Source: Aquihabitans sp. G128 (GTDB lineage: Bacteria; Actinomycetota; Acidimicrobiia; Acidimicrobiales; Iamiaceae). Taken from it: a stretch of DNA of 64,000 bases. Below the pieces are notes generated by a model. That model was not told the DNA's origin. It searched no databases and saw only the letters and a program-made list of their open reading frames with translations. Location: contig NZ_CP077604.1 in assembly GCF_019048865.1 (NCBI RefSeq), positions 4,588,001 through 4,652,000 of the forward strand, given 5' to 3'. Positions 7,932 through 16,002 of this stretch are shown in pieces (within the stretch, counting starts at the first letter, position 1; each line of letters begins with the position of its first letter). A program made the position numbers and the translations under genes.

Positions 7932-8140
7932 CGTCGACCCCTCGGATCGAGCGCCATGCCCAGGAGCGCGTGCGAAGGGCCGACGCTAGTCGTGGGATGC
8001 AGAACCGCATCACCCAGGAGGGTGAGACACATGTCACGCTCACGACGTGAAAGGTCGCCGGGGTCAACGACCAAGAGCAGGGTGGCGGTGCGCTCCGGCG
8101 CCGCCACCGAGCCTGCTCGGTCCGAGCAAGGGTTGCCACG

Positions 8141-10576
8141 GTGGAGCGCGAGGGAACGGTTCGGCGGTCGATGACCAAGCGGCCGATCAGCATCGAGTAC
8201 GCCACCGACGGCTCCGGCAGCTCCGCCTTCGGCACCGCCTGGCGCCAGGGCACCGCGGCGTTCGTGCGGATCCCGACGACCTCGACCACCCCCGGGTACG
8301 GCCTGGTCACGTCGACCACCGACCCGGACGGCAGGGTGAGCGCCACCAGCTACACCGATGCTGCTGCGGGGCTCGGCCCCGAAGACGGCCTCGCCACCTC
8401 CACCACCACCGACCCTGCTGGCCTGGCGCTGGTGAACAGCACCACGTACGAACCCCTGGGCACCGGCTACCGCCGAGAGGTCTCCCACCAACTCCCCACC
8501 GGCGCCGCATCGACGGTGGCCACCAGCTATTACGGCGCCACCGAGACCGCAGCGCTGCCGGCCTGTGCCGGCGGGGCCACGGTGAACCAAGGCGGCATGG
8601 CAAAGACCGTGCGATCGGCGGACCCGGCCGGGTCTGGCACCAACGGCATCATCCGGGAGACCCGCTACGACGCCCAGGGCCGCGAGGCGGCCACCCGGGT
8701 CGGGAGCGACCCGTGGACCTGCACCACCTTCGACGCCCGCAGCCGGCCCACCCGGGTGGCGGTGCCGGCGCTCAGCGGGGCGCCGGGCCGGGTCACCGAC
8801 ACCGACTACGCGGTCAACGGCAACCCGTTGGCCACCTCGAGCTCCGACACCGTCGACGGCGGTACCGCTCGGACGGTGACGACGTCGGTGGACCTGCTCG
8901 GTCGCACCCGCAGCTACGTCGATGCCTGGGGCAACACCACCACGACCACCTACGACGCCGTCGGCCGCGAGGCGACGGTGGTGTCGCCGGTGGGCACCGA
9001 GACCTCGACCTATGACGCGGACGGCAACGACGGCCCGACGGTGCTCGATGGCACGACCCTGGCCACCCCGCACTACGACAGCGCTGGCCGCCTGGACTGG
9101 GTCCAGTACGCCAACGGCACCAAGTCCGATCCGGTGCCCCGGGACGTGCTGGGGCGTGAGGTCGGCGGGACGTGGCGCAACGTGAGCGACAACAGCTCGC
9201 TCTTCACCGAGGCCGCCACCCTCAGCCTCGCCGGGGACATCACCGGCATCACCACCGACGGCAACGACCCGCACCCGGGTGCGGACTACGTGTACGACAA
9301 CGCCGGGCGCCTCACCCAAGCCTGGACGACCACCCGCAACGCCTCCGGCGCCGTGGGCACCCAGCACAGCACCTACGGCTACGGCACCGCCGATGCCGGC
9401 TGCGCGGCCGGCACCCAGGCCAACGCCGGTCGGAACACCAACCGCACCAGCCAGACCATCGGCGACGCACCTTCGGCGGTGACCACCACCTACTGCTACG
9501 ACGCCGCCGATCGCCTCGTGGGCACCACCGAGGCCGGGGTCGGCACCATCGCCTACGACGCTCACGGGAACACCACGTCGGTCTGGGGCGAGCAGCGGGG
9601 CTACGACGCATCGGATCGGCACGCGACGACCACGAAGGGCTCGACGGTGGTGAGCTATGACCGTGACGGATCGGATCGGATCATCGCTCGGACCTCGGCG
9701 GGGGGTGCGTCGCCGAACGTGGAGCGCTATGGGTTCGCCGGTGATGGTGATGCGCCGGACGTGGTGATGGACGGCACGGGTGCGGTGATCGAGCGTGACC
9801 TGTCGCTGCCGGGTGGGGCGTTGCTGACCAGGGCGGCGGCCGGGGACACGTGGTCGTTGCCGAACCTGCACGGTGACACGGTGGTGGTGACCGATGGTGC
9901 GGGGACGGTGGCCGGCGTGGAGCGCACGTACGACCCGTTCGGTCACACCACGGGGCAGCCGTTCGTGGACGACTCAGCGGGTCCGATGGACGCGGCGTGG
10001 TTGGGCCAGCACCAGCGGATGACCGAGCACGAGGATGGCCTGGCGCAGACGATAGAGATGGGTGCCCGCCAGTACGACCCGACGTTGGGCCGGTTCTTGG
10101 AGGTGGACCCGGTCGAAGGCGGCTCCGCCAACGACTACGACTACACGTCCGGCGATCCGGTCAACGGCCGCGACCTCGACGGCAACTGCGGTACATTCGG
10201 CAACCCCTGGAAGAAGTGTGGGAGTGGCCACAAATACAATCGGGGATTTCTTGGTGGCGCTTTCACGCATCCCAGTGGTATCTACCGTCACGCGACGCGG
10301 CATTGCCGACATCTGTGCAACGGACTCCGGCACCCGATGCACCACCTCTGGAACCACATACGCCACGGACGAGCTTGGCGTGCGGTCCGAACCCTCGGCT
10401 ACTTTGCCGAAGCCGGATACTCGATCGGGGCAGGTTCGGCGTCTTGCCTCGAGACGCTAGGCGCTGGATGCGCTGCTGGGGTCGCCGGTTATCTCCATGG
10501 CATGTACAGCGCAGGTCAATCACTGCGAAGCTATAGAAGCTACTCCCGTCAACACCCGCACCGATGGCTCGATTGA
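8141..10576 (+). CDS. RHS/YD-repeat toxin protein, N-terminally truncated, with variable C-terminal tip
   Basis: The frame codes for 811 residues of YD/RHS repeats (for example [36 protein letters not shown]) from about residue 15 to 600. The RHS-associated core end follows: [43 protein letters not shown]. Full RHS proteins usually exceed 1400 residues and carry export signals; here there is no signal peptide and the repeats begin at once, so the front is missing. After the core (base 10181) comes a 131-residue tip, His/Arg-rich and then hydrophobic ([22 protein letters not shown]), perhaps membrane-active. The tip family is not recognised. GTG 8141 is only the first available start; there is no clear promoter. 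Confidence 0.85.
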   Translation: MEREGTVRRSMTKRPISIEYATDGSGSSAFGTAWRQGTAAFVRIPTTSTTPGYGLVTSTTDPDGRVSATSYTDAAAGLGPEDGLATSTTTDPAGLALVNSTTYEPLGTGYRREVSHQLPTGAASTVATSYYGATETAALPACAGGATVNQGGMAKTVRSADPAGSGTNGIIRETRYDAQGREAATRVGSDPWTCTTFDARSRPTRVAVPALSGAPGRVTDTDYAVNGNPLATSSSDTVDGGTARTVTTSVDLLGRTRSYVDAWGNTTTTTYDAVGREATVVSPVGTETSTYDADGNDGPTVLDGTTLATPHYDSAGRLDWVQYANGTKSDPVPRDVLGREVGGTWRNVSDNSSLFTEAATLSLAGDITGITTDGNDPHPGADYVYDNAGRLTQAWTTTRNASGAVGTQHSTYGYGTADAGCAAGTQANAGRNTNRTSQTIGDAPSAVTTTYCYDAADRLVGTTEAGVGTIAYDAHGNTTSVWGEQRGYDASDRHATTTKGSTVVSYDRDGSDRIIARTSAGGASPNVERYGFAGDGDAPDVVMDGTGAVIERDLSLPGGALLTRAAAGDTWSLPNLHGDTVVVTDGAGTVAGVERTYDPFGHTTGQPFVDDSAGPMDAAWLGQHQRMTEHEDGLAQTIEMGARQYDPTLGRFLEVDPVEGGSANDYDYTSGDPVNGRDLDGNCGTFGNPWKKCGSGHKYNRGFLGGAFTHPSGIYRHATRHCRHLCNGLRHPMHHLWNHIRHGRAWRAVRTLGYFAEAGYSIGAGSASCLETLGAGCAAGVAGYLHGMYSAGQSLRSYRSYSRQHPHRWLD
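9920..10178 (+). repeat. Direct repeat of the RHS core end, copy 1 (259 bp)
   Basis: This copy lies inside the long rhs frame and encodes the segment from ERTYDPFG to NGRDL. It aligns without gaps to 10916-11174 with about eight mismatches counted by eye (about 97% identity). Sequence beyond the right end differs completely between copies; this marks the core/tip boundary. Confidence 0.85.
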
Positions 10577-10577
10577 C

Positions 10578-10757
10578 GTGACTTCTTCTGGTCGCTCCGC
10601 AGCGAAATCCTTCGCAACGCTTCTGCCGCTACTGGTCGCCGTGGTCGCTGCCTTCAACCTCATCGACAACGTTTGGCGACGGGACTGGGTGGGCGCTTTC
10701 CCTCCACTGATCGCCGCGATCTCCTTCGCCGTGCTCTGGCGAGTTGTGTCAGAATGA
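10578..10757 (+). CDS. Small two-helix membrane protein, candidate immunity to the first RHS tip
   Basis: The product is about 59 residues if translated from the GTG at 10578, one base after the rhs stop. The same frame is open back to 10497 inside the tip. It has two hydrophobic helices, about residues 13-30 (FATLLPLLVAVVAAFNLI) and 40-56 (VGAFPPLIAAISFAVLW), separated by a short charged loop. Immunity genes lie directly after the toxin gene in RHS systems, and membrane-targeting tips are usually paired with membrane immunity proteins. The assignment rests on position and topology, not on a family match. Confidence 0.55.
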   Translation: MTSSGRSAAKSFATLLPLLVAVVAAFNLIDNVWRRDWVGAFPPLIAAISFAVLWRVVSE

Positions 10758-10810
10758 CGGTTCAGTCGGAGGGCGGCTAGCGGTGCTCTCGACGCAAGGC
10801 GTGGCGGCAG

Positions 10811-11551
10811 GTGGTCAATCAGGGAATTCGGGCAGCGCTACAGAGGGCTCGAGACGGAGCGGTCGAAGGGGCTCCAGTGGTGACCGCTGATGGGTCGGGG
10901 GGCGTGGGTGGAGAGGAGCGCACCTATGACCCGTTCGGTCACACCACGGGGCAGCCGTTCGTGGACGACTCGGCGGGTCCGATGGACGCGGCGTGGTTGG
11001 GCCAGCACCAGCGGATGACCGAGCACGAGGATGGCTTTGCGCAGACGATCGAGATGGGTGCCCGCCAGTACGACCCGACGTTGGGCCGGTTCTTGGAGGT
11101 GGACCCGGTCGAAGGCGGCTCGGCCAACGACTACGACTACACGTCCGGTGATCCGGTCAACGGCCGCGACCTCGCGGGTACCATGTGCTTCATCAAGTGT
11201 GGCTGGCGTCGAAAGGCGCGTAGTGGCCTTCGCTTTGCAAAGCATGCGGCTCTCAATGTGATAGCAGTCGGGCCCTATGCCGTCTACTACGGTACATATC
11301 GACTGCGTCGGGGCATGCGTCATCGCGGCTGGCTGCATCGTCATACAAACTTCTTGCGGCGAGTCGAGCGGGTCGGCCTACGCGGCGACGCAACCATTGA
11401 CCGGTGGAAGGGAGAAGCGGTCGGCGACGAAGGGGTTAGAGGGTACGTAACTCCTTGGCACACTTGGACCAATGGTAGGTTGCGGTTTCTTCGCGGACCC
11501 AAAGTCTACCTTCCAGGTATTCATCGCAATGGCAAGGTCGACATTGACTAG
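10811..11551 (+). CDS. Displaced RHS core end with a second, different C-terminal tip
   Basis: Residues about 23-122 repeat the RHS core end ([12 protein letters not shown] through NGRDL) almost unchanged, so this is a promoterless duplicate cassette rather than a complete gene. The following 125-residue tip is unrelated to the first. It is basic, with a hydrophobic helix (NVIAVGPYAVYYGTYRL), then an Arg-rich helix (FLRRVERVGLRGD) and a C-terminal WHTWTNGRLRFL. No family is recognised. The frame has no ribosome-binding site at its GTG. In other RHS loci such orphan tips can be joined to the main gene by recombination through the core repeat; that mechanism is inferred here. Confidence 0.75.
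   Translation: MVNQGIRAALQRARDGAVEGAPVVTADGSGGVGGEERTYDPFGHTTGQPFVDDSAGPMDAAWLGQHQRMTEHEDGFAQTIEMGARQYDPTLGRFLEVDPVEGGSANDYDYTSGDPVNGRDLAGTMCFIKCGWRRKARSGLRFAKHAALNVIAVGPYAVYYGTYRLRRGMRHRGWLHRHTNFLRRVERVGLRGDATIDRWKGEAVGDEGVRGYVTPWHTWTNGRLRFLRGPKVYLPGIHRNGKVDID
10916..11174 (+). repeat. Direct repeat of the RHS core end, copy 2 (259 bp)
   Basis: This is the partner of 9920-10178. Weaker similarity continues about 40 bp further upstream (VVTADGSGG against VVVTDGAGT). The 737 bp between the copies hold the first tip and its candidate immunity gene. Confidence 0.85.
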
Positions 11552-11900
11552 ATCCAAAGGTGAGCGAACTATCTGGTTTGCCTGCCTACTACTGGCCATG
11601 TTGACAGGCTGCTCTGACCCTACCGGAGGCGGTTTCGGATTCTCGTTCAGGAATGACCTAAGCACACGGGTCTCCGTGAGGTATTGTGAAGATCGAGGCT
11701 GCAAGTCGATCGATTGGACGGAGTCTGTTGCCGCCGGGGCGACTCTTCGTGTTTCGAGCCTTGCGCAGGGTTTCGAAGAGTACTATCAGATAGTGCCGAT
11801 AGACCGGAATCAATCGCCGAGGTGCTTCGTCTTTCGCTTCAGAAGAAGTCGGAAGGATTTGGTAGTAGATGTCTCTACTGGACGAAGATGCATGCGGTAA
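11529..11900 (+). CDS. Predicted lipoprotein, candidate immunity to the displaced RHS tip
   Basis: The ATG lies 20 bp inside the end of the displaced-tip frame. The 123-residue product has a basic N-terminus, a hydrophobic core and a lipobox LLAMLTGC with Cys at about residue 25, so it should be a membrane-anchored extracellular lipoprotein. The mature part starts Gly-rich (GGGFGFSF) and has four further Cys (YCEDRGC, CFVF, RRCMR). Immunity lipoproteins acting outside the membrane are known for toxins with envelope targets. The pairing is inferred from overlap with the tip gene. Its G+C is lower than the core genes around it. Confidence 0.55.
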   Translation: MARSTLTRSKGERTIWFACLLLAMLTGCSDPTGGGFGFSFRNDLSTRVSVRYCEDRGCKSIDWTESVAAGATLRVSSLAQGFEEYYQIVPIDRNQSPRCFVFRFRRSRKDLVVDVSTGRRCMR

Positions 11901-11908
11901 GCTACGTC

Positions 11909-12120
11909 GGTATGGGGTGAGCAGCGGGGCCACGACGCATCGGACCGGTACGCGATGACTACGAAGGGCTCGACGCTGGTGAGCTGCTTCTCCGGAGCCG
12001 CAGGGCTGGCAGCGCTCGGAGGCTTGGCGATGGGTAGCTTCCGCCAGGTCACCCTGGCAGACGCCAAACGATACCTGAGCTGCGACCGTGATGGCTCGGA
12101 TCGGATCATCGCCCAGAGGA
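11909..12120 (+). pseudogene. RHS core relic with a 96-bp insertion
   Basis: 11909-11987 and 12077-12120 together match the segment at about 9582-9690 of the long rhs gene, including the codons for the [15 protein letters not shown] region. Between them lie 96 extra bases. The 8-bp sequence TGAGCTGC occurs at 11980-11987 and again at 12076-12083, at the two insertion borders. No long rhs frame continues on either side, so this is a remnant of a third copy. Confidence 0.7.
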
Positions 12121-12148
12121 GCGGAGGGGTGAAGGTGGGGAGCTACCG

Positions 12149-12430
12149 GTGACCCGCACGTGGACGGAACGAGCCTTCGTGCTGCTGACTGCGGGCACGT
12201 TCGCCATCGACCCGGTGGGACGGTCGCGGGTTCACGCGCGGCTTGCGTCAGTGGCGAGCATCGTCTCGCTCCTGTCCGTGTGGCAGTTGGTCCAGACCCT
12301 GAGCACGCCCGTGGCGCTGGCCCTGGCTCCCTTCGCGCTGTGGGGCATGGCGCTCGGCCTCCTTGGCATCGTGGATCCGGACCTGGGCTATCCGAACTGG
12401 GTGCCGGCTCACCGCCGGCGACGGAGGTGA
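12149..12430 (+). CDS. Small membrane protein, possible immunity-type paralogue (93 aa)
   Basis: The gene has a GTG start with GGGGAG about 6 bp upstream. Two or three hydrophobic stretches are visible: around residues 8-20, 35-50 (SIVSLLSVWQLVQTL) and 55-75 (VALALAPFALWGMALGLLGI). The ending GLLGIVDPDLGYPN resembles GLLGIITPED of the next gene, so the two are probably paralogues. They stand where immunity genes would follow a third, decayed rhs cassette. No named family is recognised. Confidence 0.5.
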   Translation: MTRTWTERAFVLLTAGTFAIDPVGRSRVHARLASVASIVSLLSVWQLVQTLSTPVALALAPFALWGMALGLLGIVDPDLGYPNWVPAHRRRRR

Positions 12431-12467
12431 GCCTTGTGGATCAAGCGATCGACCATGGAGGCAAGAG

Positions 12468-12665
12468 GTGAAGCGGTTCGAGATCTGGCACCTCCGAAGT
12501 CGAGCATTCTGCACCATCGTCCTTCTTCCGATCTTGCTCGTGTACGTCGTCACAACCGTGTTCGAGCCGCAGGCGCGGAGGACTGCCGTGCTCTGTTGCG
12601 GCGTGGTCTCGCTGGCCTTCTTCTTGGCGGGACTCCTTGGGATCATCACCCCCGAGGACGACTAG
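12468..12665 (+). CDS. Small two-helix membrane protein, possible immunity-type paralogue (65 aa)
   Basis: The GTG start has a good ribosome-binding site (GGAGG, 6 bp upstream). Two hydrophobic helices are predicted: about residues 14-30 (FCTIVLLPILLVYVVTTVF) and 40-58 (VLCCGVVSLAFFLAGLLGI). It shares the GLLGI-Asp/Glu ending with the upstream 93-aa protein. The function is unknown; immunity is inferred from location after rhs remnants. Confidence 0.5.
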   Translation: MKRFEIWHLRSRAFCTIVLLPILLVYVVTTVFEPQARRTAVLCCGVVSLAFFLAGLLGIITPEDD

Positions 12666-12720
12666 CGGAGCTTCGGTGCTGGCCGAGGCGCTCTGGTTTG
12701 CACCACGGCGGAGCGGTCGG

Positions 12721-13095
12721 TCAGACGGTGTCGAAGGGTGGCGGAGCGGGCTGGGCGGCGCCGCAGAACATGCAGGTGGCTCGGCCCTTGGGGACGGCCG
12801 ATGAGCACTGGGGGCAGGTCGTTGCCGGGCGGGTGCGGCGGCCGTCGATGCTGCCGTCACGGGCGTCGATCTCGGTCACCTTGGCGGCCAGCTGCTCCTC
12901 GGTGACGCCGAGCTTCTCCGAGGCCAGTTCCCACAGGGCGTCGGTCAGCAGGAGCAGCCGCTCGAGGCGGTCCTCCAGCCGGTAGGCCTGGTCACGGGCG
13001 CTGTCGAAGCGGCCGTCGGCGGCGGTCTCGGCCAGCATCTGGTCGCTCTGGAGCGCCCGGATGTTCATCTCCTGGTGCAGGTCCCACAGTCCCAT
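12721..13095 (-). CDS. Zinc-ribbon protein with a helical N-terminal region
   Basis: The 124-residue protein begins with a long helical, charged region (residues about 1-75, coiled-coil-like: RLEDRLERLLLLTDALWELA). It ends in a zinc ribbon with two CxxC pairs, CPQC and CMFC, near residues 92-112. Similar actinobacterial proteins are annotated only as zinc-ribbon or hypothetical proteins; DNA, RNA or protein binding are all possible. The first codon is ATG. The gene marks the right border of the toxin island and returns to core-like base composition. Confidence 0.7.
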   Translation of the reverse strand: MGLWDLHQEMNIRALQSDQMLAETAADGRFDSARDQAYRLEDRLERLLLLTDALWELASEKLGVTEEQLAAKVTEIDARDGSIDGRRTRPATTCPQCSSAVPKGRATCMFCGAAQPAPPPFDTV

Positions 13096-13171
13096 GGCCC
13101 TCCATCGGCCACCCCGTCGCCGACCTGAGCCGAGGCCCGCCGGAGGGTGGCGACCAGCGGATCGGTCGGAC

Positions 13172-14107
13172 TCAGACCTGGAAGTCGAGCGGGACGACGA
13201 GGTCCATCACGTCGGGGACGTGGCGGAGCTCGACGCGGGTGATCTCGCCGAGGTAGTCGCCGTCGACCTGGTAGGGGAACGGCTTGCCGTCGATGCCCTC
13301 GACCACCAGGCCGTCGACGTCGTGGCGGTAGTGGATGAAGGGGTCCTTTGCCAGGGTGCCGTTGGCGCGCAGGGCCTTGGCCACGATGCGCAGGAGGCGG
13401 TCGAGGCGCAGCGAGCGCACCGTCACCACGGCCAGGCCGTTCTCGAGGTTGGCCTCGGGGGCGATGTCGAAGGCCCGGTTGCCCACGTAGGTGTAGGGGT
13501 TCGTGTTGCAGGCCACCGTGAAGTAGCCGTCGTCGACGTGGTCGCCGTCGGGGTAGCGCACGGTGAAGTGCGGGTGCTTGTGGTCGTAGTGCGTGAACCA
13601 GGTGGTGATGCCGGCCCAGGCGAAGAGCGGGTGGCCGGCCCAGCGCTTGAGGCCTGACCGCTTCTCCACCTGCTCGACCAGGGCGGCGTCGTAGCCCATG
13701 CCGACGTGGAAGCAGTAGTACCGGCCGTTCACCGAGCCCAGGCCGACGCGGCGGATGGAGCCGGCCTCCATGGCCTCGAGCAGCACGGCGGTGGACTCGA
13801 CCGGATCGTTGGGCAGGCCGAGGGTGCGGGCGAAGACGTTGGTGGACCCGCCGGGCAGCACGCCCAGCGCGGTCGAGGTCTCGGCCAGGCCGTTGGCGGC
13901 CTCGTTCACGGTGCCGTCGCCGCCGAGCACCACCACCACGTCGGTGCCGTCGGCCGCCGCGCCCTGGGCCAGGCGGGTGGCGTGGCCCCGGCGGGCGGTC
14001 TCCACCAGCTCGACGTCGTGGTCGCCGGCCAGCGCCTTGCGGATGACCACCCGCGTGCGGGCCGTGACCGAGGACGAGAACGGGTTGACGAGCAGCAGGA
14101 CCTTCAC
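13172..14107 (-). CDS. Diacylglycerol kinase / lipid kinase family protein
   Basis: This is a 311-residue DAGK-catalytic-domain protein of the YegS/DgkB/LCB5 type. It carries VNPFSS at the start, the nucleotide-binding VLGGDGTVNEAANGL (GGDGT at residues 62-66) and LGVLPGGSTNVFAR with the conserved GGSTN. It should phosphorylate diacylglycerol or a related lipid at the inner membrane face. The C-terminal sandwich domain includes the substrate-side PYQVDGDYLGE. The start is GTG 14107, directly followed by VKVLLLVNPF; the open frame beyond it overlaps the divergent lipase gene and is not coding. Confidence 0.88.
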   Translation of the reverse strand: MKVLLLVNPFSSSVTARTRVVIRKALAGDHDVELVETARRGHATRLAQGAAADGTDVVVVLGGDGTVNEAANGLAETSTALGVLPGGSTNVFARTLGLPNDPVESTAVLLEAMEAGSIRRVGLGSVNGRYYCFHVGMGYDAALVEQVEKRSGLKRWAGHPLFAWAGITTWFTHYDHKHPHFTVRYPDGDHVDDGYFTVACNTNPYTYVGNRAFDIAPEANLENGLAVVTVRSLRLDRLLRIVAKALRANGTLAKDPFIHYRHDVDGLVVEGIDGKPFPYQVDGDYLGEITRVELRHVPDVMDLVVPLDFQV

Positions 14108-14116
14108 GCGCCTCGA

Positions 14117-14122
14117 ACGGTA
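14117..14122 (-). promoter_or_regulatory. -10 hexamer TACCGT for the lipid kinase gene
   Basis: On the minus strand TACCGT ends 9 bp before the GTG at 14107, close to leaderless spacing. Confidence 0.4.
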
Positions 14123-14251
14123 GGCGAGGGGCCGCTCGCCGGGCGAAGGCACCGGACCGGGGGATGGCCCTGCCACGGGTCGGCGTGCGAAGCTGTCAGC
14201 TGCCGTCGGCGGATCCGGGCCGGCCGCCAGGACCTCCGGGGGGAGACCGAG

Positions 14252-15058
14252 ATGCCAGCACTCGTCGGGCGCCGCACCATCCGTGCCGCCGCCCTGCTCG
14301 CCGTCGCGTCGCTGTTCGCACTGGGCGCCACGGCTTGCCAGCCCGCCCGCAGCACCGCCAAGGACAAGCCGATCCTGTTGATCCACGGGTGGGCCACCGG
14401 TGGCGCCACCAACTGCGGGTCCACCTTCGACACCATGATCGGGCGCCTCAAGGCCCAGGGCTTCACCGGCCCGTTCGTGAAGGTCGGCTTCTACACCGGC
14501 GACACCAACTGCGACATGACCCTGCGCTCGTGGGGCGACTTCGACAACGGGTCGTCGTGGAAGGACGTCGCCAAGGCCTTCTCGAAGTACGTCTACGAGA
14601 CCTACACGAAGAACGGCAAGAGCGTCGACGTGGTGGGCTACTCCATGGGCGGGCTCATCGCCCGGGGCGCGGTCTACGGCGCCGAAGGCGGCCAGTCCGG
14701 CTTCTCGGCGCCGATCAAGGTCGAGGACGTGGCCACCCTCGGCGCGCCGCACTCGGGCGCCGCCTGGTACACCAACGGCTGCCTCTGGGGCCAGTGCAGC
14801 ACCATGAAGCCGGGCGCCACCGACATCAAGTGGCTCAACGAGAACGGCAACCCGCAGGGCGTCGGCGGCACCGAGTGGACCGTCTTCGGGTCCGAGGCCG
14901 ACCAGGTGACCCCGGTCGACTCGGGCCTCTACATGGTGGTGCCGGCCGCACAGAAGGTCCGCTACAGCGACATCCCGCACACCGGCGACGGGAACTGGAC
15001 CTCCAGCCAGAAGGTGCTCGACCGCGTGGTCGTGGCCCTTGCGCAGCCGGGCGCCTGA
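14252..15058 (+). CDS. Secreted or lipid-anchored lipase-like alpha/beta hydrolase, copy 1
   Basis: A 268-residue protein with a Sec-type N-terminus ending in ALGATAC (Cys 29), a weak lipobox. The mature part is a lipase-class-2-like alpha/beta hydrolase: ILLIHGW supplies the oxyanion strand, VVGYSMGGLIAR carries the nucleophile Ser 131, and TLGAPHSGAAW follows. An Asp (ADQVTPVDSG) and a late His (DIPHTGDG) complete a plausible triad. Substrate is likely a lipid ester outside the cell. A strong GGGGGGAG ribosome-binding site lies 8 bp upstream. The next gene is a tandem paralogue two bases after the stop. Confidence 0.85.
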   Translation: MPALVGRRTIRAAALLAVASLFALGATACQPARSTAKDKPILLIHGWATGGATNCGSTFDTMIGRLKAQGFTGPFVKVGFYTGDTNCDMTLRSWGDFDNGSSWKDVAKAFSKYVYETYTKNGKSVDVVGYSMGGLIARGAVYGAEGGQSGFSAPIKVEDVATLGAPHSGAAWYTNGCLWGQCSTMKPGATDIKWLNENGNPQGVGGTEWTVFGSEADQVTPVDSGLYMVVPAAQKVRYSDIPHTGDGNWTSSQKVLDRVVVALAQPGA

Positions 15059-15060
15059 TC

Positions 15061-15894
15061 GTGCGCCCGACCGACGCCCTGCCGACCGTGACCCCGTCCC
15101 GCCGCCCCCGCCGGGGCCTGCACGCCCTGGCCCTGGTCGCCGTGGGCCTGCTCGCCACGCTCGGGGCCACCGCCTGCGAGCCCGCCCGCACCCCGGCCAA
15201 GGACCGCGTGGTGATCATGGTCCACGGCTACTCCGCCTTCGGCAACGGCGTGAACTGCAACAGCTCGTTCGGCACGCTGTCGAGCGCGCTTCGCAGCCGG
15301 GGCTTCACGGGCGACCTGGTCACCGTCGGCTTCTACGACAGCGACACCAACTGCAGCGTGAACCTGCGCAGCTGGGACAGCGGGATCTCGAACTCCTCGG
15401 CGTGGAAGACGATCGCCAAGGCCTTCTCGAAGTACGTCTACGAGACGTACACGAAGAAGGGGATCACCGTTGACGTGGTCGGCCACTCCATGGGCGGGCT
15501 CATCGCTCGCGGTGCCGTCTACGGCTCGGAGTCGGGCCAGTCGGGCTTCTCACCCAAGCTCCTCGTGGAGGACGCCGTGACCCTCGGGACCCCGCACAAG
15601 GGGGCCGCCTGGTACTCCACCGGGTGCCTGTACGGGCAGTGCTACCAGCTCAAGCCCGGCGCCGAGGACATCGTCTGGCTCAACCAGAACGGCAACCCGC
15701 AGGGCGCCAAGGGGACCGACTGGACCGTGCTGGCCTCCACCGCCGACGACGTCACCCCCGCCGACTCCGGCCTCTACATGGTGGTGCCGGCGGCGCGGAA
15801 GGTGACCTACGGGAACCTCGAGCACAGCGACTACCAGCAGGACGCGACCTCGATCGCGCGCATCGCCCAGGCCCTGAGCGACCCGGGCCTCTGA
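15061..15894 (+). CDS. Secreted or lipid-anchored lipase-like alpha/beta hydrolase, copy 2
   Basis: This is the tandem paralogue of the preceding gene, at 277 residues. It shares the same signal region ending LGATAC (Cys 39), VIMVHGY, VVGHSMGGLIAR with Ser 143, and the identical segment KAFSKYVYETYTK. The catalytic Asp region reads ADDVTPADSG and the His lies in NLEHSDY. The GTG start is two bases after the previous stop, with no separate promoter, so the two are one transcription unit. Cysteine pairs in the mature part are conserved between copies and probably form disulfides. Confidence 0.85.
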   Translation: MRPTDALPTVTPSRRPRRGLHALALVAVGLLATLGATACEPARTPAKDRVVIMVHGYSAFGNGVNCNSSFGTLSSALRSRGFTGDLVTVGFYDSDTNCSVNLRSWDSGISNSSAWKTIAKAFSKYVYETYTKKGITVDVVGHSMGGLIARGAVYGSESGQSGFSPKLLVEDAVTLGTPHKGAAWYSTGCLYGQCYQLKPGAEDIVWLNQNGNPQGAKGTDWTVLASTADDVTPADSGLYMVVPAARKVTYGNLEHSDYQQDATSIARIAQALSDPGL

Positions 15895-15990
15895 ACCGGG
15901 CGGTCGGCGGGCGGACTGCGGCTGGGTACGCCGTTCGGGTGGACCCTGGCCGGGGCGCCCCGCGGATTTGGTGGCGGGCGGCGCGCCGTA

Positions 15991-15996
15991 CAGAAT
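15991..15996 (+). promoter_or_regulatory. -10-like hexamer CAGAAT for etfB
   Basis: CAGAAT (NANNNT form) ends 6 bp before the etfB ATG at 16003. No ribosome-binding site is present. Confidence 0.4.
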
Positions 15997-16002
15997 CGGG
16001 CC

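Noticed and set aside
8000-8050. GTGA...TCAC symmetry upstream of rhs as an operator
   Set aside because: Arms are only four bases with imperfect extension, and such short symmetry is frequent in this composition.
9920-11174. The 259-bp direct repeats as an insertion sequence or CRISPR-like unit
   Set aside because: They encode RHS core protein sequence, have no terminal inverted repeats and no transposase, and occur only twice.
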